Shown here one piece after another: positions 46,710-58,400 of a stretch of DNA of 64,000 nt; position 1 is the first letter of the stretch; each line of letters begins with the position of its first letter. This DNA is from Alisma plantago-aquatica (lineage: Eukaryota; Streptophyta; Magnoliopsida; Alismatales; Alismataceae), in assembly GCA_963693085.1 (NCBI GenBank), contig OY856414.1, positions 265,219,001 through 265,283,000 on the forward strand, given 5' to 3'. The position numbers were made by a program, and so were the translations under genes. The notes under the pieces were generated by a model that was given only the letters and a program-made list of their open reading frames with translations, made no database searches and was not told where the DNA came from.

Positions 46710-47940
46710 TTGATTACACATATGCAAGTCAAGCCTACCTTTTATGATCAGATCAAAGAACTTCAGCAGAGTGACAGTGAGTTACGACAGATCATGCAGG
46801 ACATGACAAGGGGAAAAAGACTAGAGTTCATGTTTTTAGATGATGGTTTGTTATATCAGCATGACAGGTTGTGTGTACCTAGAAATAGTGATTTGAAAGA
46901 ACAGATTCTTGAGGAAGCACATGCATGGATGTATGTTATGCATCCAGGAAACACTAAGATGTACATGAATCTCAAGGAGTTATACTGGTGGTCAGGTATG
47001 AAAAAGGATGTAGCTGAGTACGTGGATAGATGTAGTGTGTGCCAGTAGGTTAAGGTTGAGCATCAGAAACTTGCAGGTACCTTGTAATCTCTTCCTATAC
47101 CGGAGTGGAAGTGGGAACATATCATAATGTATTTTGTGGTAGGGTTTCCTAGGACACCTAGAGGTTGTGACTCGATATGGGTGATTGTGGATAGACTGAC
47201 TAAGTCTGCTCACTTTCTTCATGTTAAGTCAACCTTTGATGTTCCGAAGTTGGCTAAGATATACGTGGATGAGATAGTCAGGCTGCATGGTATCCCAGTT
47301 TCAATTATATCAGATAGAGATCCTAAGTTCACCTAAAGGTTTTGGAATCAGTTGCATCGTGCTTTGGGCACAAAGTTGAGATTCAATATAGCTTTTTACC
47401 CACAGATGGATGGTCAGTCAGAGAGGACCATTCAAACTCTTGAGGACATGTTGAGAGCATGTGTCTTGCATTTCAGTGGAAGTTGGGAAGAACACTTGAG
47501 CCTTACAGAGTTTTCATACAACAATAATCACCATTCCAGTCTTGGTATGGCCCCGTATGAAGCTCTGTATGGAAGAAAGTGTAGATCACCCATATGTTGG
47601 TACGAGGTGGGTGAAAAAGAGATTCTTGGACCAGAGATAGTGGATTTTACTATAGAAAAGATTACAGTGATTAGAGAACAGTTGAAATCTGCACAGGATA
47701 GGTAGAAGAGTTACATTGAGAAGAGACGTAGACCTCTTGAGTTTGAGGTTGGTGATGAAGTGTATTTGAAGGTTTCACCATGGAAAGGAGTGTTAAGGTT
47801 TGGAAAGAAAGGCAAATTGACTCCTAGGTTTATGGGCCCATATTCTATCATTGAGAGGATTGGACCTATAGCCTACAGGTTGGAGTTGCCATCTGAGTTG
47901 GCTAATTTACATGATGTGATGCTGAAGAAATGTTTTCCAT
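46710..47940 (+). pseudogene. Z integrase, cut off before its C-terminal end
   Basis: The zinc-binding motif is present: EEAHAWMYVMHPGNTKMY and CSVC. In the catalytic core the first Asp is Tyr (IIMYFVVGFPRTP, 47130-47132). The second Asp (ISDRDPKF, 47313-47315) and the Glu (DGQSERTIQ, 47421-47423) are present. The SH3-like part (VGDEVYLKVSPWKG, LTPRFMGPY, AYRLELPSELANLHDVMLKK) is readable to 47940. There the match to chromoviral integrase ends and unrelated sequence runs on open to 48293. Stops at 47046, 47085, 47334 and 47703. Confidence 0.88.
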
Positions 47941-48801
47941 ATTCGTTCATTAAGAAGATATGCTACACGACTGATTACATTTTTCAATCACACTTATGCC
48001 CTGAGGAGATGAGGTATACCGCTCATACTCCAACCGACCACGGTGGTGTAAAGCATCGGTACCATACAAGTTCAATGGGAGAGCTGGCTGCCATGACCTC
48101 TGCCGTCTCGGTCAGTGTGAGACCACAAGCAGGACATCTCGTGTCATTGCTAAATAGCTTTCCAGGGTATACTGGAAACTTCACTATAGAGATACAACGT
48201 CAACTACACTCTCTTCGTGGAGATCTCAATTATCCATCCCCGACCTTCATCATCATCAGGAGATTCATGATACATCCATCTCGACATATATAATGGAGGA
48301 TTGAGAGATTTCATGTTTATCTCACTTCAATCCCACATTAGGGCATAAGGATATTCGCACCCATCACCCCCGCATATTCAAAAATATGCGCTCTTCGGGT
48401 TATGTCGTGGAGCAACCCGTTTCACCATTCAGCAAATTCTGACGATGATGGATCTATGGTCAGGGCACTACATTATAAGATTCCACTTGATTAATTAAGT
48501 GCATTGCCGTATCTTTTAGCATCAGTCAATTTTCAAATAAGAATTATTATAACATATGCTACAAAGAAAGGTATAATACATCTATCAAGTACATTTCAAA
48601 TCTTTAGAACACATATAACATTTAGGATCTCAATCCCTTATCTCATTACTGGGAATTCTCATCCCTTAACATTATCATCATGATTACTAGATCTGGGTAG
48701 TCAAACCCTTAGATCATCATTGAACACGGTTACCACTTATTAGGTAACTATTACCTCTAGGTCCTCAGATCAAGGTATTCATTTTACTTGTTTTTCAAGT
48801 A
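47941..48801. other. Unassigned sequence right of the break in Z
   Basis: It does not continue the Z integrase and is not repeated elsewhere in the window. A/T content is normal. CACATATAATGG-like TATA words occur near 48286. On the minus strand about 48155-48040, one frame gives CPACGLTLTETAEVMAASSP, with a C-x-x-C pair and a further Cys later, but stops flank it. It may be the end of the T element or another insertion. No safe feature. Confidence 0.3.
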
Positions 48802-49060
48802 TTCACATGGCTCATAAGGCCATTGCACATCTTGTCACCTCTCACTATGCAACAACTTATTCACATGGCTCACAAGGCCATTACACATCTTGTCACCTCT
48901 CACTAGGGAACAACTTATTCACATGGCTCACAAGGCCATTACACATCTTGTCACCTCTCACTAGGCAACAACTTATTCACATGGCTCACAAGGCCATTAC
49001 ACATCTTGTCACCTCTCACTAGGAAACAACTTATTCACATGGATCACAAGGCCATTAATT
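48802..49060. repeat. 58-bp tandem array, copy A
   Basis: TTCACATGGCTCACAAGGCC starts units at 48802, 48860, 48918, 48976 and about 49033, spacing 58 bp, 90% or more alike. Middle of the unit: CATCTTGTCACCTCTCACTA. The array is present again at 55270-55527. Confidence 0.9.
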
Positions 49061-50204
49061 ATTATACTTGTTACACAAGTATTTAACATGCCTTACAAGG
49101 CTTATGCAATAAGAGAAATACAACCTTCCCATTATTAGGGTTAGGGTTTCCCTTTATAACTGAATAGGGTTTCAAGTTAATATTATCAGTCCAGACCCTA
49201 ATTCATTGCTCCACACATCTAGGAGTGTATATTCATATCATAAGTATGCAATCATACTTATCTGTTCTCATCATTTGTCATTAAATAATTATCAATACAA
49301 GGTATGAATTTCTCTCTCATCCTCTCTAAGATGTTAATTACATCATACTTTATTATCTTGTCTTGACCCTTTCTCAAGGTATGTTAGCCTACGCTTATCA
49401 AAGTGCATTACATCTCAATGTAACAATTGACATGACACACTTCATGTGTTACTCATCCAAGTATATTAGATTTAAGGTGCATCAAGGTGCATCAACCTTG
49501 AGGTGTTGGATGTGGTATTTATCATGCCTTGATGTATTACTTCCCTCATTGCTTTTAACTTACTTAAGTTCATCAACTTATCTTGTATTAGGGTATATCC
49601 CATACTAATACTTTATGCACTAACACATCACATTTATCATGTAGTGTATTGACTATAAGTCACACATTTGAATTACCCAACTATTATCAAGTGATATAGA
49701 CTCATCTCAAGTTAAGGCATTATTGATATACCATTATCAACCACTTTAGGTGTTCCAAACCACATCATTACTTGGTGTTACACTCATCACTCCTAAGAGT
49801 GTTTTACCCTCACCTTTACAAGGTGCATCAAATTGAATCATGTATGTCAAGTTGAACACATGTATAGGGTTAGGTGTATATTGAGCTAGACATCGTCATA
49901 TCCCTTAGACCCTTACCTATTAAGGTATCAACCTTACCATTCATATGGTGTATCATCTTCACCATACATGAGTGTAACGTCCTCACCTCACTTGAAGATA
50001 TTGGCCACACCATACTTTAGTGTATTGGCCATCACATGTACTAGGGTACTAATCACCTTGCCATTCTTGTCATCTAGTGTATTGGGTTACCCTCCATCTC
50101 TTTTTAGAGATAGGTGCTCAACACCATATTGTCCAAAAGGTGTATGCTTAACCCAATATCAGTTTAAAGGTGTATACTTGCTACCCACATCACTTTAGAG
50201 GTGT

Positions 50205-50690
50205 ATGTATGCTTACCATATCGGGTAAGAGGTGTATGCTTGCTTTACACCATATCAGGCAGAGAGGTGTGTGTGCTTCACACCATATTGGGTAGAGAGG
50301 TGTGTGCGCACTTCACACCATATCGGGCAAAGAGGTGTGTGTGTGCTTCACACCATATCAGGCAAATAGGTGTGTGTGCGCTTCATACCAGATCGGGAAA
50401 AGAGGTGTGTGTGTGCTTCACACCATATCGGGCAGAGAGGTGTGTGTGTTCTTCACACCATATCGGGCAAAGAGGTATGTGTGTGCTTCACATCATATCA
50501 GGCAGAGAGGTGTGTGTGTGCTTCATACCATATAAGGTAGAGAGGTGTGTATGTGCTTCACACCATATCGGACAGGGAGGGGTGTGTGCGCTTCACACCT
50601 TATCGGGCAGAGAGGTGTGTGTGTGCTTCACACCATATCGGGAAGAGAGGTGTGTGTGTGCTTCACACCATATCATTTTAGTGAAGTAGG
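50205..50690. repeat. 35-bp tandem array of about 13 units
   Basis: Unit: TTCACACCATATCGGGCAGA then GAGGTGTGTGTGTGC. GGTGTG and CACACC in each unit pair as an inverted repeat. Because 35 is not a multiple of three and no stop occurs in the unit, all three plus frames stay open and give a false Cys/His-rich protein. The equivalent part of copy B (about 56230-56650) has only scattered, diverged ATATCGGG units, so the tight array is a local amplification in copy A. Confidence 0.9.
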
Positions 50691-52386
50691 TGCATCACCA
50701 TATCGGGTTAGAGGTGCTTGCTTGTGTGCTTGAACCCGATATCACTTTATAAGGTGATACCATCTTATTCAAGATCTAGACCTTTGTTATAACTATTATA
50801 GTTCATGACAATAGGTCTAAGAAACTACTAGAACTCATAATGTCATCAACTATTTCATAAAATTTCGGAATTAAAAGTAGTTCGTTAAGTATAGCAATTT
50901 AGGTGATGAATAATAACATGATAGAGTTCAAGTTATATAACCCACCTTAAGAACAACTTCAAAGCTCCAAGCTCTAAAGCTCCATGTTCCTAAGGTTCAA
51001 AATGACTTATCAAAAGTCCAATGATCATTCAAAACTCCTTCATATACAAGGAATCACCATGGATAAGCAATTAGTGAAGAAGAAGTGAAAGGAAGATCAT
51101 AACCCTAAAATCATGCTTCAATCCAAAGTTGAAGATGATCATGGCCTCACCTTAGGGTTAATTATAAGCTCCTTCTTGCTCCTTAGCACCTTTTCAAGAT
51201 ACCCTAATACCCTTTAATGATATTCCATCACTTGTGGCCGATATCCCCTTCACATGTGGTCAAAACACTCCACTATGGCCGATATCACCTTACTAGGTTG
51301 ATGCCACCTTACTTGGCCGATATGAACTTGCTATGGATGATACCCAAGGCCATATGCATGATACCACTTCACTCCTGCACGATACAAGGACTCTATGCAC
51401 GATACCGTAGGGGAGGATGGTGGTAAGATTCGAAAGTTTTCACTAATGGGTGAAAAGAGGGGTGTATATACTTGTTGTTCATGAAGAAGTGTGAAAATGA
51501 GGTGTCATCAATTTGAGCTACTAGGTGCCACGTGTCCATGCATGGGTGACACGTGTACATGCATGAATTAACATTTATCTTGACATGAAAAACACTTGAG
51601 GATAATCTAGGGATGAATTTTTGTCCATTACTTATCCCTTCGAATAAAACATATAAACTAAATCACCACTTTATTCACAACCCGATACAATTTTTCTAAG
51701 GAAGTTGTAAACTGATACACTTCACCTCCTTGAGGTGCTTTGCACGTCATGGGCTTTTCCAAGAGTCCACAAAACGATATGGGACTCCTCCTATAGCTCC
51801 TTGGCCAATAGGCACTCATATATAAGCTTTTCAACTTGATACAACTCAAGTTAAGGTTTCATATTCAACCCTTTTCTTGGTCATTTTCATCACCAAGATT
51901 ACCATCACTCATAATTGATTCAAACATGGTGTCTCCTTCTTTATCACTACAATAAATGATACATAGAGGAATTAGGAAAACTCTAGAGGTGGTAATTTGC
52001 ATATCAACCCCACATTTTGGGTAAATTACAATTAGTACCAAAATTGGTGCACAAGGTACTAGCATTATTCAAACAAGTTCAAACTTGGAATTTAGGATTT
52101 CCACAAGCCACCAATTAGCATCATTCTCTCTCTTATGATGTTAAAACACATAAGGCATGTTCAACATGTGACATTTTTCAATATAGCCCCTTATCTTGGG
52201 TGTATTGCACTTTGGTCCAAAATAAAGGAACATTGCTCAAACAACATTCAATCAGGACCAAACTTGGAACATAAGTGTGTCACATGATAAAAAAAACACC
52301 TTAGAGGATTATATTAAAGTTCTAAGAAACTTACTTAGCCAAAACAAATAAGGTTACCTCATAACCCAGGTCAGGGTCATTACAGT

Positions 52387-53311
52387 AAGTTTGTACGGTT
52401 TGAGTGATGTTGAAGCCTAATGGAGGTTTATCTTAATAATATAGTCTTACCTTTTCCCTCATATGATTAGAATTAATAATAAATATAATGAGTTAATGGG
52501 AAACCCAGATAAAGTATATTTCGTTATACTTATCCCTAATATAACCAAGTGATGGTAATTGATTATGAACAACCCCTTCAATGATGAATAGAATCATGGA
52601 CTATTCTCTTTGGTGGTTGAACCATAGTATGCTATGACATGATGGTTACACATAGAGTTATGCGTGGATCCATACGTGAGAATGGTATGGAATTTGATGG
52701 TGATGCTTCACCTTATGCATCCATGAACCAATGGGGATTCCATGAGTTAGGGTTTGGGTATGAGTGTTGATTAGTAATATTAATATAATTTATCTTGTTG
52801 AACCTAACTCTAATACAAATATATAAATTTGAGTATTCATGTTTAACCTTATTATATGATGGCATGATGGTGGAATAATATCCTTAATATGATCATAACC
52901 TTAATGTGTTAATTGGTGGCTATCATAGTGACATGGTTGATACTTTCTTATGCTAAACATGTGCATTATGAATATGATGAGGGTTAATCATATCTAGATT
53001 CCTTTCATGTTGATGTAATAAAAGAATGTTCTTAATGTTAATATAACCCCGCTATGATTGTTTATGAATATTTCCTAGCTCATTAATGCAATATTGTGTT
53101 GTCTGGTGTATTATAAGTAAGTGATGTTGTTGAGCCTTGTTATAAGGCATGGAAAGATAATGATGATCTTACATGGAATAGTATGATGGTCTTAATGACC
53201 TTTGGGCATGGTTGAGCCTTGAATGAGGTGTAATCCTCTTGTGTTGATAAGGGTTGATACCCTGTGATATTGTGAAGGATTTATATCCTGTAATAGTGTG
53301 ATGACAAGTGT
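52387..53311. other. Spacer between the two T LTR-like ends
   Basis: 925 bp, A/T-rich, no frame, no primer site next to 53311 and no purine tract next to 52387. Several small hairpin words occur, for example AGGAT-TTAT-ATCCT near 53277. It is either the remnant of an internal region or flanking DNA. Confidence 0.4.
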
Positions 53312-54149
53312 TGTAATGACAGTCGCCAAACTGGCAAACAAATCGTCATTAATTAAGCGGAATAAACATAAACAGTGGATAAACAAAAATCACTAAAAAT
53401 TAAAACCATTTTTTTTTTGAAAAGAGATCCATTTCTAGGAAAACTCTTTAAGGCAAAACCAAAACTTTATATACATCATTGTTCACATTGTACATACACT
53501 GTACCATCTCTTCTCGAGGATAACATATAACAGTTTCTCTTATCAAAACACATACTGAGCAACATAAAACCTCGAGGCATTCAAGCCAAAATCTCAGATC
53601 ATTCATGAAACCAGTACAAACCAACTCCAAGGACCTGAGAGTACAGAGACGACACATAGGACTTCTATCTACAAGACATGATAGATAGTACACTCAACCT
53701 GAGCTGTCACTGTTGTCCCTGCTACTGTTGTTCTTTCTCTGCATTACAGTCTCAATCCCCCTCGTACACATCCACCTAAAAAAATGTGGATCCCATGGGG
53801 TGAGACAATTGTCCCAGCAAGAGATATAACTCTCCGCTGACGCTGTTATTATCACAGTTAAATAGTATTAAACTGAGCAGAGGATAAGCTGTTTAGAATA
53901 TTCTCATCTTTCAAAGCATTGCAACTATCTATGATAGAGCAGTAAATAATCTATTCACTTTATAAGGAATATGAAGAACACATATATCATTTACCCATCA
54001 TACTATATCAACATCTCAAGCTTATCCTGTGATGCTCATTATCATGGTATGCCATCCATGAATCATTCTCATTTCTATATGTTGGCCTCAGCCAATCTAC
54101 TAACTAGGTGTTGCATTGTACCAGTCATGTGAGTATACATTATCATATT

Positions 54150-54985
54150 TTGTTCAGGCGTTGGACTATGCCAATCCAATGCAACCATTCCAGGCATTGG
54201 ACTATGCCAATCCTTTGATAACAACCATGTGTTGGGTTATTACCAACCCTGTGATAACAACCAGGCATTGGGTTACTACCAATCCTATGATTGACAGCCA
54301 GGCATTGGGTTATTACCAATCCTATGATTAACAGCTAGGCATTGGGTTATTACCAATCCTGTGATTAAAAGCCAGGTATTGGACTCTACCAATCCTGTGA
54401 TTAACGGCCAAGCATTGGGTTATTATCAATCCTGTGATTAACAGCCAAGTATTCGACTCTACCAATCCTATGATTAACAGCCAGGCATTGGGGTTATTAC
54501 CAATCCTGTGACAGCCAGGTATTGGGTTATTACCAATCCTGTGATTAATAGTCAGGTATTGGACTCTACCAATCCTGTGATTAACAGCCAGGCATTGGGG
54601 TTATTACCAATCTTGTGACAGCTAGGTATTGGGGTTATTACCAATCCTGTGATTAACAACCAGGCATTGGGGTTATTACCAATCCTGTGACAGCCAGGTA
54701 TTAGACTCTACCAATCATGTGATTAACAACCAGGTATTAGACTCTACCAATCTTGTGATTAACAATAGGCTTCATGCCTCTGCCAGGTATTGGACTCTAC
54801 CAATCCTATGATTAACAATAGGCTTCATGCCTCTACCAGGTATTGGATTCTACCAATCTTGTGATTAACAATAGGCTTCATGCCTCTGCCAGGTATTGGA
54901 CTCTACCAATCCTATGATTAACAGTCAGGCATTGGGTTATTACCAATCCTGTGATACTATTCTAGGCATTGGACTATGCCAATCA
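54150..54985. repeat. ~37-bp hairpin minisatellite, about 22 units
   Basis: Unit CAGGCATTGGGTTATTACCA + ATCCTGTGATTAACAGC, or the variant with GTATTGGACTCTACCAATCC. Unit length varies (32-37 bp). ATTGG and CCAAT pair within every unit. Three units are interrupted by CAATAGGCTTCATGCCTCTG, giving a short higher-order pattern at 54760-54900. Confidence 0.9.
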
Positions 54986-55267
54986 TGTGCATCTCATCAC
55001 TGAATACCATATCACCTTTACTAGGCATTATACCTTGGCCAAACCCTCATAATTATTCACATCCTTTATATACTACAAGTATATCTCTTATCTCATTTGA
55101 GCATATTCAAAACACTATAGCCCTTATTTGTCTATAAGCATAAAGCATGTATGATTAAGATTTCATTATGATTATTGTATCCATTTATTATTATTATTAC
55201 GTTACTAAGTTTACATTTCCTAGTTTATTTAGACATTATCATTTTTTACATGAGACTTTTATAAACA

Positions 55268-55527
55268 TATTGTTACCTCTCACTAGGAAACAACTATTCT
55301 CATGGCTCACAAGGCCCATTAAACATCTTGTCACCTCTCACTAGGCAACAACTATTCTCATGGCTCACAAGGCCCATTAAAAATCTTGTCACCTCTCACT
55401 AGGAAACAACTATTCTCATGGCTCACAAGGCCCATTAAACATCTTGTCACCTCTCACTAGGCAACAACTATTCACATGGCTCACAAGGCCATTAAACATT
55501 TTGTCACCTCTCACTAGGCAACAACTA
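55268..55527. repeat. 58-bp tandem array, copy B
   Basis: About 4.5 units of TTGTCACCTCTCACTAGGCA then ACAACTATTCTCATGGCTCA, same unit and phase as 48802-49060, with a CCCATTAA variant fixed in most units. The array lies at the left limit of the sequence shared by the two T copies. Confidence 0.9.
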
Positions 55528-57574
55528 TTAGGGTTAGGGTTTCCCTTTATATCCGAATAGGGTTTCAAGTTCATATTACCAATCCAAACCCTAATTAATT
55601 GCTCCCCACATCTAGAAGCATATACTAATATCATAAGTATTCAAGTATACTTATTTATTCTCATCTTTATCATTAAATGATGGTCAACACAAAGTATGAG
55701 TTTCTCTCTCATCCTCTCTAGGATATTGATTACATCATACTTTATTATCTTGGCTTAACCCTTTATCAAGGTATGTTAGCCTACACTTATCAAAGTGCAT
55801 TACATCTCAATGTAACAATTGACATGACACACATCATGTGTTACTCATCCAAGTATATTGGATTTAAGGTGCATCAAGGTGGAACAACCTTAAAGTGTTG
55901 AATGTGATATTTACCATGCCTTGGTGTATCACTTACCTCATCACTTTTAACTTACTTAAGTTCATCAACTTATCTTCTATTAGGGTATTTTCCATCCTAA
56001 TATTTTATATACTATCCCATCATATTAATCTTGTAAATTATTTTCCATAAGTCACACACTTGAATTACCCAACTATCATCAATGATATGGACTCATCTCG
56101 GGTTAAGGCCTTTTTTTGATATAAGGTTGTCCATTATCAACCACTTTAGGTGTTACACCTATCAAGTTATTAGCCACACCATTACTTGGTGTTACACTCA
56201 TCACTCCTAAGAGTGTCTTTCCCTAACCTTTACAACATATCTCGGGTTAGAAATGTGCATATGTTCACCGTATCGGGTTGTAAGTATATGAGCACTCACC
56301 ATATCAGGATAGAAGTACATACACACCAGTCATATCGGGCTAGAGGTGTCTGTATGTGTTACCCATGTCGTGCATGAGGTATCAACTCATCACCATGTCG
56401 GGCTAGACATCAACTAGGGTTGTGTATCGGGTTACCATATCGTGCAATAACATTTGCTATTCTTTACTCATATCGGGTTACCCAAATTCGGGTTTCACGT
56501 CAACTTATAAGTATTCATTTAACCTTGTATCGTGCATGGAGTCTATACTTGACTCCCTATCGTGCAAGAGGTGTATACAACACCCCCATATCATGCAAGA
56601 AGGTATACAATCATATCCATATCATTTTAGTGAAGTAGGTGCATCATCATATCGGGTTAGAGGTGCTTGCTTGTGTGCTTGCACCTGATATCACTTTTAT
56701 AAAGTGATATCATCATCTTCAAGCTCTAGACCTTAGTTGTAACTATTATAGTTCATGACAACAGGTCTAATAAACAATTAGAACTCATAAAATCATCAAC
56801 TATTTCAGGAAATTTTGGAATTAAAAGTAGATCATTAAATATAGCAATTTAGGTGATGAATAATAACATGGTTGAGTTCAAGTTATATAACCCACCTTAA
56901 GAACAACTTTCAAGCTCCAAGTTCTAAAGCTCCACGTTCCTAAGGTTGAAGATGAACTTCAAAACTCCTCTATATACAAAGAATCACCATGGATAAGCAA
57001 TTGGTGAAGAAGAAAATAAAGGAAGATCATAACCCTAAAATCATGCTTCAATCCAAGGTTGAAGATGATCATTGCCTCACCTTAGGGTTAAGTATGAGCT
57101 CCTTCTTGCTCCTTGGCACCCTTGCACGATACCATACTACTCTTGCACGATATGCCACCACCCATGCATGATATGCCACTCATTTGCATGATATGCCACT
57201 CACTTATGATCAAAACACTTCACTATGGGTGATATCACCCTTATATGGCCAATATCACCTACTTGGCCGATATGCTTTTGCTATGGGTGATATCCAAGGA
57301 CCGATGACGAATCCTCTAGATTCATCCTCACAGTCACCAAATCTAGGGATTTTGTCCCTCATATTGATTGATTTACCCTTGTTTTGGTTTACTCTAAGTA
57401 TCTCCTCAATTTCATGTAAATAGTGCATTACTAGTTCTAATTACCCTAGTTTTCAGTTTATTTGATCTCATCCTCCTTTACTCACTTTCCTTCTTCTCTG
57501 CAGATCATTCTCATCCATCTGATAACATATCTACATATCCTTGTGGTTTTTCCATCCATCCAGTTTTACCCTTC

Positions 57575-58350
57575 ATACGGTCTCAAGACCGCGTGAAGTC
57601 ACACGGTCTCAAGACCGTGTGAAGCCTCACAGTCTCAAGACCGTTTGGACCCAAGACTGTTTGGAAATGAAGACCATTTGGATCCTGAAACTGTTAGGAC
57701 TCCAGATTATTTGGACAGCAAGACCGTTTGGATGAAGATCGGTTGTCAAGACCGTTTGTATCCAAGACTATTTGGAGCCAAGACTGTTTGGATCCAAGAC
57801 CGTTTGGAAGTCAAGAATGTTTGGAGCCAAGACCGTTTGGGGCCAAGACCGTTTGGACCCAAGACCGTTTGGAAATGAAGACCGTTTGGATCCTGAAACC
57901 ATTAAGACTCTAGACCGGTTGGACAGCAAGACCGTTTGGATGAAGACTGGTTGCCAAGACCGTTTGGACCCAAGACCGTTTGGATCCAAGACTGTTTGGA
58001 GTCAAGACCGTTTGGATCCAAGACCGTTTGGAAGTCAAGACCGTTTGGAGCCAAGACCGTTTGGGGCCAAGACCATTTGGACCCAAAACCATTTGCAAAT
58101 GAAGACCGTTTGGATCCCAAAACGGTTAAGACTCCAGACCGGTTGGACAACAAGACCATTTGGATGAAGATCGATTGCCAAGGTTGTTTGGACCCAAGAT
58201 CGTTTGGATCCAAGACTGTTTGGAGTCAAGACTGTTTGGATCCAAGACCGTTTGGAAGTCAAGACCATTTGGAGCCAAGACCGTTTGGGGTCAAGACCGT
58301 TTGCACCCTAGACCGTTTGGAGCCAAGACCGTTTGGACCCAAAACCGTTT
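57575..58350. repeat. 15-bp CCAAGACCGTTTGGA array with 208-224-bp higher-order repeats
   Basis: About 45 units of CCAAGACCGTTTGGA and variants. CCAA and TTGG pair within a unit. The phrase GGACAGCAAGACC (or GGACAACAAGACC) recurs at 57713, 57921 and 58145, so larger blocks of ~14 units were copied. Left of it, TCACACGGTCT and AGACCGTGTGA (57599-57622) are perfect 11-bp inverted arms with a 2-base loop. The unit length is a multiple of three, so several frames stay open on both strands; these are not genes. Confidence 0.9.
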
Positions 58351-58392
58351 GAAGTATTCTCATGCCAAAAATGTGAGGACCTGACCAGTGCC

Positions 58393-58400
58393 TATAAATA
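58393..58400 (+). promoter_or_regulatory. TATA box of the W LTR
   Basis: TATAAATA in GTGCCTATAAATAGAACC, 40 bp after the end of the 15-bp array. It has the same CTATAAATAG core as Y and C1 but no inverted arms. Confidence 0.6.

Larger units (their letters stand above)
40726..47940 (+). mobile_element. Z: Tekay-like chromovirus, interrupted in integrase
   Basis: A 3.2-kb LTR, tRNA-iMet primer site, Gag remnant, protease, RT, RNase H and integrase follow in order. The pol frame from 45393 to 47940 has no frameshift, only stops, so Z is better preserved than Y or G1. Homology stops at about 47940, at MLKKC, where chromoviruses continue with P-D-P-S. The integrase tail, any chromodomain and the 3' LTR are displaced beyond T. 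Z lies within the Y 3' LTR, left flank CTTGT. Confidence 0.88.
48802..52386 (-). repeat. T left LTR-like copy (A)
   Basis: Right edge reads TGTAATGACCCTGACC on the minus strand, a chromovirus-style LTR start. The left part holds a 58-bp array and the middle a 35-bp array. 51400-52386 has no counterpart in the window because W cut copy B before that point. The 162-codon frame over the 35-bp array is an artefact of the array. Otherwise no coding. Confidence 0.5.
47941..57304 (-). mobile_element. T: noncoding element(s) with very long, minisatellite-filled LTR-like repeats
   Basis: Segments 48802-51370 and 55268-57304 are direct copies: 58-bp array, ATTAGGGTTAGGGTTTCCCTTTAT, a long shared middle, 'TATCGGGTTAGAGG' region, and GGCCGATATC region. 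On the minus strand TGTAATGACCCTGACC starts at 52386 and GACTGTCATTACA ends at 53312, which look like the start of one LTR and the end of another. They leave only 925 bp between. No gag-pol was found on either strand, no primer site and no purine tract. It may be a non-autonomous element or a rearranged LTR pair. W interrupts the right copy at 57304. Confidence 0.45.
53312..57304 (-). repeat. T right LTR-like copy (B), truncated by W
   Basis: Left edge TGTAATGACAGTCGCC is the complement of an LTR end. 53312-54090 includes the complement of a typical chromovirus U3/R stretch (GTGAGACAATTGTCCCAGC). Then follow the 37-bp array and, from 55268, the sequence shared with copy A. 53312-55267 has no counterpart in copy A, so it may instead be a separate solo LTR. 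Confidence 0.45.

Noticed and set aside
48802..49060. Regular 58-bp repeats considered as a CRISPR array
   Set aside because: Whole units repeat without unique spacers, there are no cas genes, and the setting is a plant LTR.
50201..50733. Cys/His-rich open frames (162, 77 and 62 codons) on the plus strand
   Set aside because: They are forced by a 35-bp array without stops; the same unit is read in three frames in turn.
57645..58384. Nine overlapping open frames of 60-138 codons on both strands
   Set aside because: The 15-bp unit is a multiple of three and stop-free in several frames on both strands; this is an LTR minisatellite.
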